Both the position numbers and the translations under genes were made by a program. A DNA stretch of 64,000 bases from Patagioenas fasciata (taxonomy: Eukaryota; Chordata; Aves; Columbiformes; Columbidae), in contig NC_092523.1 in assembly GCF_037038585.1 (NCBI RefSeq), forward strand, positions 33,023,501 through 33,087,500. Reading direction: 5' to 3'. A model generated the notes under the pieces. It worked only from the letters and a program-made list of their open reading frames with translations. It was not told where the DNA came from and made no database searches. Numbering within the stretch: the stretch's first letter is position 1; every line of letters starts with the position of its first letter. This document shows positions 25,791 through 37,000 of the stretch, piece by piece.

Positions 25791-26316
25791 TTGTTTTGGT
25801 TTAACCCAAGCCAGCAGCTAAACACCACACAGCTGCTCACTTGCTCCCTCCTCAGCGGGATGGTGGAAGAGAGTTGGAAGGGTAAGACTGTGCAAACTCA
25901 TGGGTTGAGGTAAGAACAGTTTAATAATTGAAATAAAATAAAATGATACTACTACTACTAATAAATTGTAACAAAAAGAAAAATAACCCAGAGAGAGAAA
26001 TAAAACCCAAGAAAGATAAGCAGTACAAATTAAAACAATTGCTCACCACCAACTGATTGATGCCCAGCCGGTGTCCCCCCTGCAACCCTTACCCTTAGTT
26101 TTATTGCTGAGCATGATGTCATATGGTATGGAATATCCCTCTGGCCAGTTGGGGTCAGCTGTGCTGGCTATGCCTCCTTCCAGCTTTTTGGGCACCCTGA
26201 GCCTACTTGCTGGAGGGGTGGTGTGAGGAGCAAAAAAGGCTATGACTCTGTTTAAGTCCTAGTCATGGAGGTACCCCAAAGTTAGTTTAGGCGGACAACA
26301 GGGTCCAAAACAAACT

Positions 26317-26322
26317 TTTATT
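26317..26322 (-). terminator. Polyadenylation signal of the nested LTR
   Basis: Minus-strand AATAAA, placed about 55 bp before the proposed 3' end of the insertion, as expected for an LTR. Confidence 0.5.
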
Positions 26323-26533
26323 TGGTAAAGAAGGTGCAGCAGATTAACCGGTGGAAAACAAGGTTTTAGCTCTCCAATAGTGACACAAATACAGGTTCAA
26401 GTATCAGTCGAGGTAATTATTGAGGTGCAGCAAATTTAACAATGGAGATCCACAGTGTGCGTACACGTGGCTCATCAAAAACAATGGCAGAGCCATCCCT
26501 GACTCCGGGAAAAATACACACTTGCCTGAATCT

Positions 26534-26613
26534 GGCAAGGAATTATTAAAGAAAATACATGGGCTTATATTTAAGCAGGGAATAAACACTCGTGCAAGTG
26601 GCAAGGAATTATT
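26534..26613. repeat. Partial tandem duplication inside the nested LTR
   Basis: The 14-mer GGCAAGGAATTATT occurs at 26534-26547 and 26600-26613. The preceding bases (ATACACACTTG and ATAAACACTCG) are also alike, so a unit of about 66-69 bp appears duplicated. Confidence 0.7.
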
Positions 26614-26754
26614 TCACTCACCTAGACATGGAGGTGAGGCAAACAGCATCCCTGTCACAGTCACAGTGACCTGGGAGGGCTCTCGGCGGCAGCATTTAGC
26701 CCGCGCTCCGAGAGGTCCACACAACGGGGAGCACAACCTCGGTGGGGGTCCTGT

Positions 26755-26761
26755 TTTTAAA
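26755..26761 (-). promoter_or_regulatory. TATA-like box of the nested LTR
   Basis: The minus strand reads TTTAAAA within GGCTTTAAAAACAG. The GC-rich segment follows downstream in the same direction. An alternative AT-rich site (TTAAATATAA, 26565-26574) is also present, so the assignment is tentative. Confidence 0.35.
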
Positions 26762-26794
26762 GCCTTGTCAGATCTGTCTGTGGGCATTCCAGAA

Positions 26795-26865
26795 GCTTCT
26801 CTCCACCCTCACTCAGGCTGTGGGGTGCCCTAAAGCTTCTAAGCACCCCCCACTCTGGCTGTGGG
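26795..26865. repeat. Imperfect 40-bp direct repeat in the nested LTR U3
   Basis: GCTTCT followed by a C-rich stretch and CACTC(A/T)GGCTGTGGG occurs at 26795-26824 and again at 26835-26865. U3 regions often carry such enhancer-like duplications. Confidence 0.6.
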
Positions 26866-27175
26866 AGCGCAGCGGCTCCTTGACGCCTCTGTGCCCCCTC
26901 CTCCTCTCTCTTAACGACCCTGGCCAATGGGCTGTGGGATCAAACAAAATAAGCTATTAACCCCATTGCAGGAGAGGGTGGGGAGAGATGTGTCTGCACC
27001 TTTCATATGGAAGGAAGGGAGGGGGAGAGAGGAGGGTGTGCATCTGCCACAGTGCTCCTCAGCAATAACTAAAACATAAGTGTGTTAATCAACACTGTTT
27101 GCAGCACAAATAGGAAACATAACTCCATACTAGCTACTATGAAGAAAATTCACTCTATCTTAGCCAAATCAACCA

Positions 27176-28602
27176 AGTCTCTGTTGGAGATTGTACTTCC
27201 TCATTCTCATAAACTGCATGAATGCCCTAAGAGAATTGCCCATGTATCCAAGGAGAAAGGAAATACCTTGAAGAAGAGAAAAAGAATACTCTGTATATAG
27301 ACTGTGCCTCAGACAGATTTATTTGATGGGATTATATTCACAACAAGTAGTGCAAATAGGTTAATTTGTTTTTATCTGTAAGTCAGCTAACTGCAAGTGA
27401 AGTAAGTAATCTGAGTTGAAGGAGACAAAACATAGTGTTAATTAAAATTTTAATGGCTATCTCAGCCCAGCTGAACTTCTCAGCAGAGTTTGTTAAACTT
27501 TGAATGAACAACATGTGAACTTTGAGGTTTACAAACAATTAGACTGCTGGATGTGGAACCAGTGAGATGAGATGTACTGTATTAATGATCGTATCAATTG
27601 GTAATTCATAATTATTTACATTTCTATTTTTGCCTAATAATTGTAACCATATAATTAACTCAGAGTTTAAGGGATTCAAATAACTGGGAACTGACTTGGG
27701 AAAGTGAGTCTAGGAAATGAGTTCAAACAATTCTTAATTAGTTTTTGTTAGTAATTATTAACTATGAGATTTCAACAGATACAGTACTACATTTTTTTTG
27801 AAGGATGAATTGATTAGCTTATCTAGATAATTTGTCTCTGAAATACTTTATACTTTCCATATGATGCAAAAGGCAATGTAACACTTTTTAAACAACTAAT
27901 TTTGAAATTAAGCAACCAACTTCACCCTGATATCTTTTCTATGAAGGTGAAGATTTCTACTAAGAACATAGTCTTAAAGCCTCAATACTACAGTTCTACA
28001 ATTATTTGAGAGTCTCTACAGCTTTTGAATTGTGATGGTACAGCAAAAGCATATGACTATTTCTACAATATGTGACATGTAGCGCTTTTGTATGTCACTA
28101 AAAGGCAAACATACACTCAGAAAGACTGTCTGAGAGCATTAGGAAAAGAGTGTGTGCAAGAGAGCTTCACTTTCCTGTATGAATAAAGTGGGGAGAATTA
28201 TATCTGTCCTTTAATTTTGTGGTAAGTCGAGTCAAAGTCCCTGGTGTCAGGCTTGGACCTGTTTCCTTTCCTTCCTTTCTTCTTCTGCTTCTCTCTCTGT
28301 CTTGCTGTGTATAGACCCCGTATTTACATAAACACATTGGTTCTCGTGGAGTCTTTTTAGATTTTAGTGTTTTGACAAAAAGAGGATATTAACCCAAATG
28401 CTCTATTTGGAGGATCAGAGCAGAGAATAAAAGATTGCTTTTAATCCTGGGCTGATTTAGGGGAGGACTTCTGGGAATAAAAGCATAAGAAATAAATTCC
28501 ATACACAAAGGAACTAAAGAAATCTGAGATGATTTACCATGCACTAATTTCAATTGTACTATCCTGTTCTTAAAATGGAAGTTATTTACACATGAATAAG
28601 TG
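27176..28602. other. Unique AT-rich non-coding DNA
   Basis: No gene or repeat recognised. The stretch 27400-27560 contains AT-rich homeodomain-like words and is listed among the findings. Confidence 0.55.
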
Positions 28603-28790
28603 TGCTTTTTTGTTTGTTTGTTTTGTTTTGATTGATTGGTTTGGTTTTGTCATATTGCTGTGTGGCATAGGAATGAACTGCTTTGTTTTGTTTTTTGGGT
28701 GTTATTTTTTTGTGTGTGTTTGGTTTTTGTGTATGTGTGTGTGTGTTTTGTTTGTTTGTTTTGTCATCGTTGTTGTTGTTGTTTTTTCTC
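28603..28790. repeat. T/G-rich low-complexity tract with a short (TG)n
   Basis: Units of TTTG, TTGG and TGTG, a (GT)8-like stretch near 28731-28746, then GTT triplets near 28766-28781. Three overlapping plus-strand frames here are rich in Phe, Val, Cys and Leu and stay open because T/G-only DNA has few stop codons. No gene is called. Confidence 0.8.
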
Positions 28791-31700
28791 TGCCTTGATT
28801 ATTTCTGCTTTCTGGGAAGCTGTCCAGTATCCCATTTTTCACTGAAAATTAAATACACATCTCTCAATGATCTTACTGTTTTCTGAGAGGAAAGCAATGT
28901 CTTCTGCTTTCCAGTGTTGACCAAAGAACAGATATGAAGCATCTAGGCTTTGCCTTGGGTTTTGCTCTGCTGGGAAGGCATTTCAGGAACAAACTCTCTT
29001 GGTGATTATTAAGCTGCTACCACCTCTACTAAAAAAGCTCTAAAAACTGATGGAGTGAGGTTCTTGCAGATTTGTATACTGTGCTTGTTCAGCACTAACA
29101 GTATAAGAGAAGTTTTTCCCATGATGTAAATGTATGTGCTTTGGCAGTTTTGGGGATGTCTAGTAAGTGTAAGCTGGGACTACAGCCTTTCAGCTCTACT
29201 GGCACTAACAGGTTGTCTCCTTCTTAGTGTTCATTTTTGTCGGACAGCACTGATCTTTGCATCCACTTTGTCCAGTTTGACTGCAGCTGGCCAGAAGTAT
29301 TTCAACTGCATCCGTGCACACACACTCTTTGAAAAGCAGGACATTAGAAAGTTTATTTCCTTGGGCACAAGCTAAAAAGCAATTACTAGAAGTCAAGTCA
29401 AACCAACTTATATTAAGAAGACACACATTTTTAAGCAACTGTAGGTGAGACTTGGGAAAACATGGGCTAGTCCTTGCCTGGCATTTCTGGACTGTGCTGT
29501 GCAGGAATAAGAATATAGTCCATGCTCTCCTCACCTTAATTCTACTGATTTTTTTTTTTTTTTTTTTTGTCATCAGAAGTGCTCCTACCTGTGATGAATA
29601 GATGAGGAAATTTTCATACTGACATTATGTTATAGAGGAAATGTACAATCTGTGACATCGTGATGCAGCACAAACGTCCTTTGTTTCCACTAAGCAGTGT
29701 CTCTCTAAACTTCAGTGTTCTAAAAGGTTGAAATTTCTGTTCTGAACAAGAACATAACAAACCCTGTGCTTCTGAAAAGTGTTGTGCTACCCTTAAAAGT
29801 ATCAGGGGTGTACCAATTGACTCAGGTTTCCACTGCTTGGTTGAAGAGTGCATTGCACAAAGTTAATTAGGGGCAAAGTCAATATTCTCTGGTTGTGGAG
29901 GGTTCTGGGAAGATGCTGCAGTCGGGGATGAATGAGCTAATGGATTTTTTTCTGCTGCTGCAGGCTGTGTGCATCTTTCTTGAACCTAGAGTGCAATCCC
30001 ACTGACCTTGAGATTTTCATGTATTTATTACTATTTCCACAGAAGATGTAGAAACATTAATTTTTAAGGAATAAAACTATTGCAAAAAACTATCACAGTA
30101 GCTATGAAATTCGCACTATTAGGGTGGAAATTTATTGATGTTAGATTTCAGTGCAAAATCCTTATATTTAAATGTATGTTATTATTATATTAGCTATTTA
30201 GGTGATGAAAACTAGTAACTATATGTGTGATTATTATATTGTCCATGAACTCCATTAATTGTTGTCATGAAGATGACTGGAATTGTTTCCTTTTAAGGAA
30301 AGGAAAAAAGAAAAATTCGACAAATTACTAGAAAGGTATTATCAGTTTTCAGAAAGATTTCATGTTACATTATCTATACTTTTTTAGTTGAACTTTATAA
30401 AGGCCTTAATAAAATGCTTTCATTAGCAACATTTGCATTCACTTGCCACACTTTTCATCTTTGTTTCGGCTTTAGTAACCCAGTAGATTAGATTTCTTTC
30501 AAATTCAGCTGTCAAGAAATTTAATTGAGTGGTAGAAGCTTTTTACTCAAGTCATAAACTAGATGCTCCAATTAAAATAGGTGTTAACAGTATAATTAGC
30601 TGTGTCAATAAGGGACATCAAGATTCTCTACAAAAGGCAATGAGAATATCACAGAAGTAAACAGAACTTTTTACTCCCTCCACTTGTCAATTGAACACCT
30701 TCATGAGTATTGACTAATTTAATCTGCATCCTTTCCTTCACCCCTGAAAAAAAGCAAAGTAAGACAAATAATCAGAAGACAACTAATTTAGTTGGTTATC
30801 TGTTTGACAGCTGACATGCTGAAAAAGTCAGGCGCTTTCTCTGTCTACCTAAAGTGCATTTCTATCTGTCAAATACTTCTTGTCATGTGATGCTTCCCTA
30901 TCTGTGAATAAAAGATTTGTTACAGCAGATGTATTTCAGAAGATGCGTCTTTGAACTACAGTGCACATTGCACAGGATGAGCCAGAGCTTAACCCATTCC
31001 AATTGTAAAACCCCATGGTACTTCTTATCTATATTTGCTAAACATTTTTAAGCAGGCTGCTAAAAAATGACTTGGGGAAGGTGAATTTAGTATGTTTTTC
31101 AAAGCATAAAAAATAAACAAGGGTACAGCCTACACATACCACATACACAGAGTCTTGTTTCCTGCCTTTTTTCATTGCTATCAGAACCTGAGATTCGATG
31201 CAGTCATTTCTCTTTCTAATTACTGGCAATTTCTCAAAGAAATCAATGCTTGGAAGCATCTTTTTTCTACCTCTTCCCCATTTACAAGCAGATTGAATTA
31301 GCTTGTATTTTAAAAAGCAAAATAGGAGTGATTTTTTTTTTTTTGCTTTTTATTTGTTTTAAAGAAAGTTTAAAATTGCTTTTGGTAAGATTATTTTTGT
31401 ACAACAATGGAATGACTACTATATAAACATTGCCTACAGGAAGGACCAGCAACAGAGGCTGTAAAGCACTCCTTTGAGATGTACCGTAATCAGAAAGGTG
31501 GTATATCGAAATTTGCTCTATGAATAATTTACTGAGAATCAGATGTGGCATAAGTATCATAAAAATCCATACATAGCAACAACCTTCTTCAGTACACCCT
31601 CTTGCAAGTTGGTGTGTTGTTTGTTTTTTTTTTTTTTTCTTAAACAGATTCTTCTAGAGAAAATATCTTTCAAATATTAAAGTTCACTTAGATATAACTG

Positions 31701-32004
31701 GAGGTAGATATAAATCTACCTGTTCTGCTGTTAAGACTCCCATCCCCAAATCATCTTTCTACTAAAATGAGAAAACTAAACTGTCCACACCAAAAAGACT
31801 GTATTTGGAAGTAATTTAACAACGACTAATGTTAGACAGAACAGTTATTTGTTTAGAGATAGACCAGAAGGATATTTTGGGAGAGATGGAAAAAACCTGT
31901 CTCATTGAAATATTCCATCTATAAAGAAAAAGAAGCCTAATCTGAAAAGGCATAATGGAAAAGGTGGGTGTTGCAATAAAGTTTATTCAGGGACAAAAAT
32001 AAAG
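28791..32004. other. Unique non-coding DNA
   Basis: It includes a 20-base T run at 29549-29568 and another at 31624-31637. The frames at 29130-29375 plus, 29205-29573 minus and 29614-29853 minus show no known domain. No gene recognised. Confidence 0.55.
29549..29568. repeat. Poly-T tract (20)
   Basis: An uninterrupted run of twenty T. No retroposon body is attached on either side. Confidence 0.85.
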
Positions 32005-32090
32005 GGATTTTTGTTTGGTTATGTTTTTTTTCTGTTTGTTTGTTTGGCCTTTTTTTTATTTTTGGTTTTGTTTTGTTTTGCTTAGTCCTT
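32005..32090. repeat. T-rich TTTG low-complexity tract
   Basis: Repeated TTTG, GTTTG and long T runs. It ends just before the 5' boundary of the plus-strand CR1 at about 32126. The minus-strand frame over it is a Lys/Thr/Gln-rich artefact. Confidence 0.7.
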
Positions 32091-32125
32091 GGAGAAACAA
32101 AACACTGTGTGACTACACAGTGCAA

Positions 32126-33519
32126 ATCTGGCCCAAAGAAAGCTTAATGGGACAAGAAGGAGGACCTAGGTAACTATAGACCAGTCAGCCTCACCTCCAT
32201 CCCTGGGAAACTAATGGAACAATTTATCCTCAGTGCTATCTCAAGGCATATCAAAGATAAGAGGGTAATTAGGGGCAGTCAACATGGCTTCATCAAGGGA
32301 AGTCGTGCTTGACCAACCTCATTGACTTTTATGAGGACATAACGAGGTGGATAGATGATGGAAAACTGGTGGATGTGGTCTACCTTGACTTCAGTAAAGC
32401 ATTTGACACAGTCTCCCACAGCATCCTTGCTGCTAAACTGAGGAAGTGTGGTCTAGACTATCAGGTAATGAGATGGACTGGGAACTGGCTGAAGGAAAGC
32501 AGCCAGAGAGTTGTAGTCAATGGAGCAGAGTCTAGCTGAAGACCTGTATCTACTGCAGTGCCTAAGGGGTCAGTACTGTGGCCAGTATTATTCAATATAT
32601 TAATCAACAACCTGGATGAGGGAATAGAACGCACTGTCAGCAAGTTTGCTGATGACACCAAGCTGGGAGGGGTGGCTGACACGCCAGAAGGCTGCGCTGC
32701 CATCCAGCGTGACCTGGACAGGCTGGAGAGTTGCATGGGGAAAAATTTAATAAAATATAACAAGGGGAAGTATAGAATATTGCATCTGGGCAGGAACAAT
32801 CCCAGGTTCCAGCGTAAGTTGGGGAATGACCTATTAGAGAGCAGTGTAGGGGAAAGGGACCTGGAGGTCCTGGTGGACAGCAGGATGACCATGAGCCAGC
32901 ACTGTGCCCTTGTGGCCAGGAAGGCCAATGGCATCCTGGGGTGTATCAGAAGGGGGTGGTTAGTAGGATGAGAGAGGTTCTCCTTCCTCTCTCCTCTGCC
33001 CTAGTGAGACCGCATCTGGAATATTATGTCCAGTTCTGGGCCCCTCAGTTCAAGAAGGACAGGGAACTGCAGGAGAGTCCAGCGTAAGACAACAAAGATG
33101 ATGAAGGGAGTTGAGCCTTATGAGTCCTCCCTTATGAGGAAAAGCTGAAGGAGCTGAGTCTCTAGCTTGGAGGAGACTGAGGGGTGACCTCATTAATGTT
33201 TAGAAATATATAAAGGATGAGTTTCACAAGGATGGAGCCAGGCATGGTGACAACTGATGATAGGACAGGCGGTAATGGGTGCAATCTGGAATACAAAAGA
33301 TTCCACTTAAATATGAGAAGAAACTTTTCAGTGAGGGTGACAGAGCACTGGAACAGGCTGCTCAGGGAGGTTGTGGAGTCTCCTTGTCTGGAGACATTCA
33401 AAACCTGCCCGGACACATTCCTGCGTAACCTCATCTAAGTGTTTCTGCTCTGGCAGGGGGATCGGACTAGATGATCTTTTGAGGTCTCTTCCAGTCCCTA
33501 ACATTCTGTGATTCTGTGA
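32126..33519 (+). mobile_element. CR1 LINE, longest copy in the window, plus strand
   Basis: About 1.4 kb, 5'-truncated. It starts in the reverse transcriptase domain (GGCCCAAAG...TAACTATAGACCAGTCAGCCTCACC) and runs to the CR1 3' end, GATCGGACTAGATGATCTTTTGAGG, then ACATTCTGTGATTCTGTG, the octamer tail. It matches the minus-strand copy at 55223-56190 along the shared part, so the two are one subfamily, distinct from the 3 kb and 6 kb copies. Several stops and frameshifts make it inactive. A few deletions are visible, for example in the segment after 33066. Confidence 0.96.
32309..33438 (+). pseudogene. CR1 ORF2 reverse transcriptase remnant
   Basis: Three plus-strand frames preserve most of the reverse transcriptase palm and downstream region. 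The first (32309-32539, 76 codons) contains VYLDFSKAFDTV (encoded about 32378-32413), the motif A of LINE reverse transcriptases with a catalytic Asp. The second (32558-32971, 137 codons) begins at a PKGSVLWPVLFNILINNLDE segment (motif B region) and has FADDTKLGG, with the FADD catalytic box at 32645-32656. The third (33217-33438, 73 codons) has the C-terminal [18 protein letters not shown] and REVVESP segments and ends near the normal ORF2 stop. A stop at about 32537 and frameshifts between 32960 and 33220 break the gene. The endonuclease domain is missing. It is not a functional gene. Confidence 0.93.
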
Positions 33520-34040
33520 ATGCAAAAACAATAATACAAAACTATTATTTTAGACAGGAAAGTAGCTACTTGTGCAGTACTGTTGTGACCCTTCTGTCAA
33601 ACTGTCCCTTTATCATCCAATGCAGAGTCTGCTAATGCAAACAGGAGAAGCCGGTGACTAGTCCCCAGCCTTTTGTGGTCTCACACCCCTCACTGGGGCC
33701 ACCTTACAGATGCTCTGGCAGGCGGCCCCATTGCTTGGATCTGTTGCGGACACCATGCGGGTGGTTGTTGGAAGACAACTATCTGCGCAATAAATACCAG
33801 TCAGTATAGGGACTTAGTTCTGCCAGGAAGCAAAATGTGAAACTGGGGGCTGAGCGATAAGGCAGCACAGGTGTCACTGAGCAGACTGTGAACAGAGCAG
33901 CAAAGGAGTCACAAATCCAGCCTTTTTCTTGGTTGCTCACGGCCTCAATCTGAGTGCCCATAGCAGCTTCTAAAATACCTGTGACTGTGATAGGGAAGGG
34001 TGCTGTATCAGCTACCACCATCCAATATATCCATGCTCTC
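33520..34040. other. GC-richer unique segment downstream of CR1
   Basis: This segment is less AT-rich than its neighbours. It holds an 80-codon minus-strand frame (33779-34021) that starts MVVADTAPFPITV. I recognise no domain. It could be an old element or chance. Confidence 0.35.
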
Positions 34041-37000
34041 CATATGAAGAAAATGCTTTGTAGAATGTCTCCCGTGCTCTGCTAACAAAGGACTACAACT
34101 AGCTCTCAGGCAGTGAGAATGCAGAGGTTGGGGTTTTTTGCATATCTACTGCCCTACTCTGTTGCGCATTAAGACTATGCCAATATGGAAATTTTTTTTG
34201 CATACATGAGAAAAAACATTTTCTTCTTAGACATGATAATAACTCTTGAATATTACAGAAAAAGTAAAGCATGGAACACTTCTCTCTGATTTAATTTTCT
34301 TCCCCAGTTACACATTTGCACATGAAAAGCACACTGCTGATTTATCATTAAGTTGGAGACTCAAATTAACAAGACACTTGCTGTTTCAGACTGGTTGCTG
34401 TGATGCGGCAGAAATAAATGTTAGGTTGTAGCCAGTTCCGGGCACACCATGAGAACATCATGAGCTTGCCACAGGGTGTTGCAATGAGACTTATCCTTGT
34501 GAGTTCACTGGATGGTAATTGAGAGTCAGTGTGGAATTGTTGCCTTGTGACTTGTGAAGATGTGCTGTCCTTCAGTGAGGCTTCTGGGCATGGTTTTATC
34601 AAAACTCTGGAAAGTCCCAGAAGGTGCACACAGGGAGCCTGTTCTTTTTTTCGTTGTCCAGTTTACTTCTTCTGTCATTCATAGATGTGTTGCCAGATTA
34701 AATTTAGCATGCTTCCAGCTGTTAGCCTGCAGATTTTCCATGTATTATTCAAAATACAGACTAAATATTTCAGATGTTATTTGTTTCAAATATTTTAATA
34801 TTGTTCATTAAAAATTTAATGAAGAAAACTCAAGTAGTAAGGAGTTATAGATCAAGACATATAAGGAAAAAATCCAGGTAATTCACAAACTCAGAATCAC
34901 CACCGTTCACAGGATAAATGTGTAACAAGCATATCTTTCAAAAACAGCATGCATCCAAAGACCCTCACTCTAGTGAAATTAACTTGCTTAAAAAAATACT
35001 TTTTCAAGTATATGTAGTACAAATAGACATATTTGAATTCCAGACCTCCCTAAAATTAAATAGTATTTCTCTTTCCTTCATGGCATATGTAGAAGCAAAG
35101 ACCTAGCAATTCTTCAAACAAGAGTCTCATGGTGAAATACACTGTATTAATGTGAGCTCAGGTTTTTGCTGTCTGCTATTCTTTCTTGTACTATTGAGTG
35201 CTGAAACTGGAAAATAACATAAAAGCAAAAAAGAAAGGAGACAGCATGATGGTTATTTTAAAGATTAACCTATTTGTTCTGTTTCCCGTATACTGATAAG
35301 TGTTGAGTTCCTCAGTCTGGAGAGATTGACTATCTGACCCCAATTTTAAGTGTGATATATGACATTATTTTTATTTCTGTTTATTCTGTTGAACAGATTA
35401 TCCTGTTCTGCTCCTCCAGGATATGCACACCTTCAGAGCCTTCTGTGATGCCAGGGAATGGAAGACCTGATTTTCATCAACTGTGAGAAGCCAGTTATGC
35501 AGACAATTAATAACCCCCTGCTCCAGGACTACCATTTACTGGTGGGTGCACTCCACTAACTAAATTCAGGTTTCTCTGGCAGCATGATCTGTAGTAAATT
35601 AGCAGTTGCATTCAGTGTGCAGCCTTCACATTATATTCAGTCTAAAAGGAAAAGATGGCCTCATCCTATAGGCTTCCAAGAAGTCTTTCGTTCTTTTATG
35701 GGTTCAGAGAAATTAGAAGAATGTCCTTGCTCAGGGTAAAACTTAGATTCCCTGTTCTTCTTGTAACTTAGCTCATGTTTATCCTTGCTTTTACTTCATA
35801 CTACAATTTTATCTCTTGTCACTTTGAATATAATTATTTCCTTTTAACTCTCTTAAATTCTTTGCTATCTCTGACTCCTCACTTTTTCCTATTTGCTATT
35901 TAAGCTGTTTTAAATATATGCAACACAACTTTAAGATTCTGACTAGTTGTTTAAAGTCCTAGCTAGTTCTTATAGTACATCAACTGCATTTCTGTTGCAT
36001 TTTAATCCTGCTGAGGAAGACAAAACTTTTCAGTATGAAATTTGAAAACCTGATAAAAACAATGATGAATAAAAACTAATTTGCCAAAAAACTCCAACAA
36101 TTTTAATTTTAAGTCTGTCAGATCTGAACTACTTCACTAGTAATGCAGCACCAGAACATTTTCTCCCTCTCCTTTTTTTTTTTTTTTCTCAGTTTAGGTC
36201 ATTTTTGAGTAATCATTTTATTCCCAAATTAGAAGATAACATTTCCTTTTAAAATATATCGAAATTAAAGTTGCACACTTTCTACAAAGGAAATTTTATG
36301 GTTAAAACACTTTGTCTGAGAGAGTTCCTTTCTCTAATGTGTTAAAACTTTGAATATTTAGTTTTACTAAATAGTTCAATACTTAAAATTGTTCATAAAT
36401 TTTGAAGGCCATTCTAACAATTAAAAAGAGAAAATCTAATTTTATGTATTTTTAAGGAACGTGTAAATTTCAGCAAAACTATCATTCTCAGCTACAAGAC
36501 GGAAATTGCAGTTCATATTGTCACACAAAAGAGAATGTGGGCACAGTACGAGAACAGAACTTGGTCTTGGTATTCACCTAAATTGTGACAGACATGGGTT
36601 TTAAGCCTACAGCAGAAGTTTTAGGTGACAGGATTTGATCACAGGTTTTCTACATCTGCTGAGCTTGGGCTGGGCTCATGGTTCTTTAGTGGATAAGCCT
36701 TTGCTGCTGAAAAGACTCTGAGAAAATTTAAGAAAAAAAATGACAGAAGGCACTGTGGATTGTGAAAACAGCTTGCAATTGTGTATGATCTCATACTTTT
36801 TTGCTCATATAATATTTATCTTTGTATGTATCTTTAAGGTGATTCTCAAAAGCAGCCAAAGAAGTGCCGGAAGGGCATCTTATTACGTTTTTGTTTAGGA
36901 ACTTTAAAATGTTGAAGAAGAGGATATTGTATGATCTATTTCCGTAGGGAAAAATCAAACATGACATTGGAAAAGCAGTTCCAGAAAATAACTGAATGGA

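Larger units (their letters stand above)
26261..27051 (-). mobile_element. GC-rich LTR-like insertion nested in the solo LTR
   Basis: About 790 bp split the host LTR cleanly. Read on the minus strand it begins TGTGGCAGATGCACACC and ends close to TACCTCCATGACTA. It has an AATAAA at 26317-26322, about 55 bp from its 3' end, and a TTTAAAA TATA-like box near 26755-26761. The flanks GCAC and GGAC could be a worn 4-6 bp target duplication. It is CpG-richer than its surroundings near 26688-26725. Together these features suggest a solo LTR of a different, younger retrovirus family. The family is not recognised, and the exact ends are uncertain by a few bases. Confidence 0.65.
25791..27175 (-). mobile_element. 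Second copy of the solo LTR, interrupted by another LTR
   Basis: Two blocks, 25791-26260 and 27052-27175, align in order with the solo LTR at 12321-12900. Together they are about 594 bp, close to the 580 bp of the intact copy. Shared landmarks are GGTTTAACCC near the start, CTCATGGGTTGAGGTAAGA, TCATATGGTATGGAATA, GGCCAGTTGGGGTCAGCTGT, GTGGTGTGAGGAGCA, and then, after the gap, CTCAGCAATAACTAAAAC and ACTATGAAGAAAATTCACTCTATC. The copy is older-looking than the first: its TATA position is mutated and no AATAAA is seen at the matching place. No retroviral genes are attached. Confidence 0.85.

Noticed and set aside
26420-26833. 137-codon plus-strand frame
   Set aside because: It lies inside the nested LTR, opposite to its direction, and shows no retroviral or host domain.
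28592-28886. Three overlapping Phe/Val/Cys-rich frames
   Set aside because: They are produced by the T/G-rich tract, where stop codons are rare.
32461-32934. 157-codon minus-strand frame
   Set aside because: Antisense shadow of the CR1 reverse transcriptase remnant.
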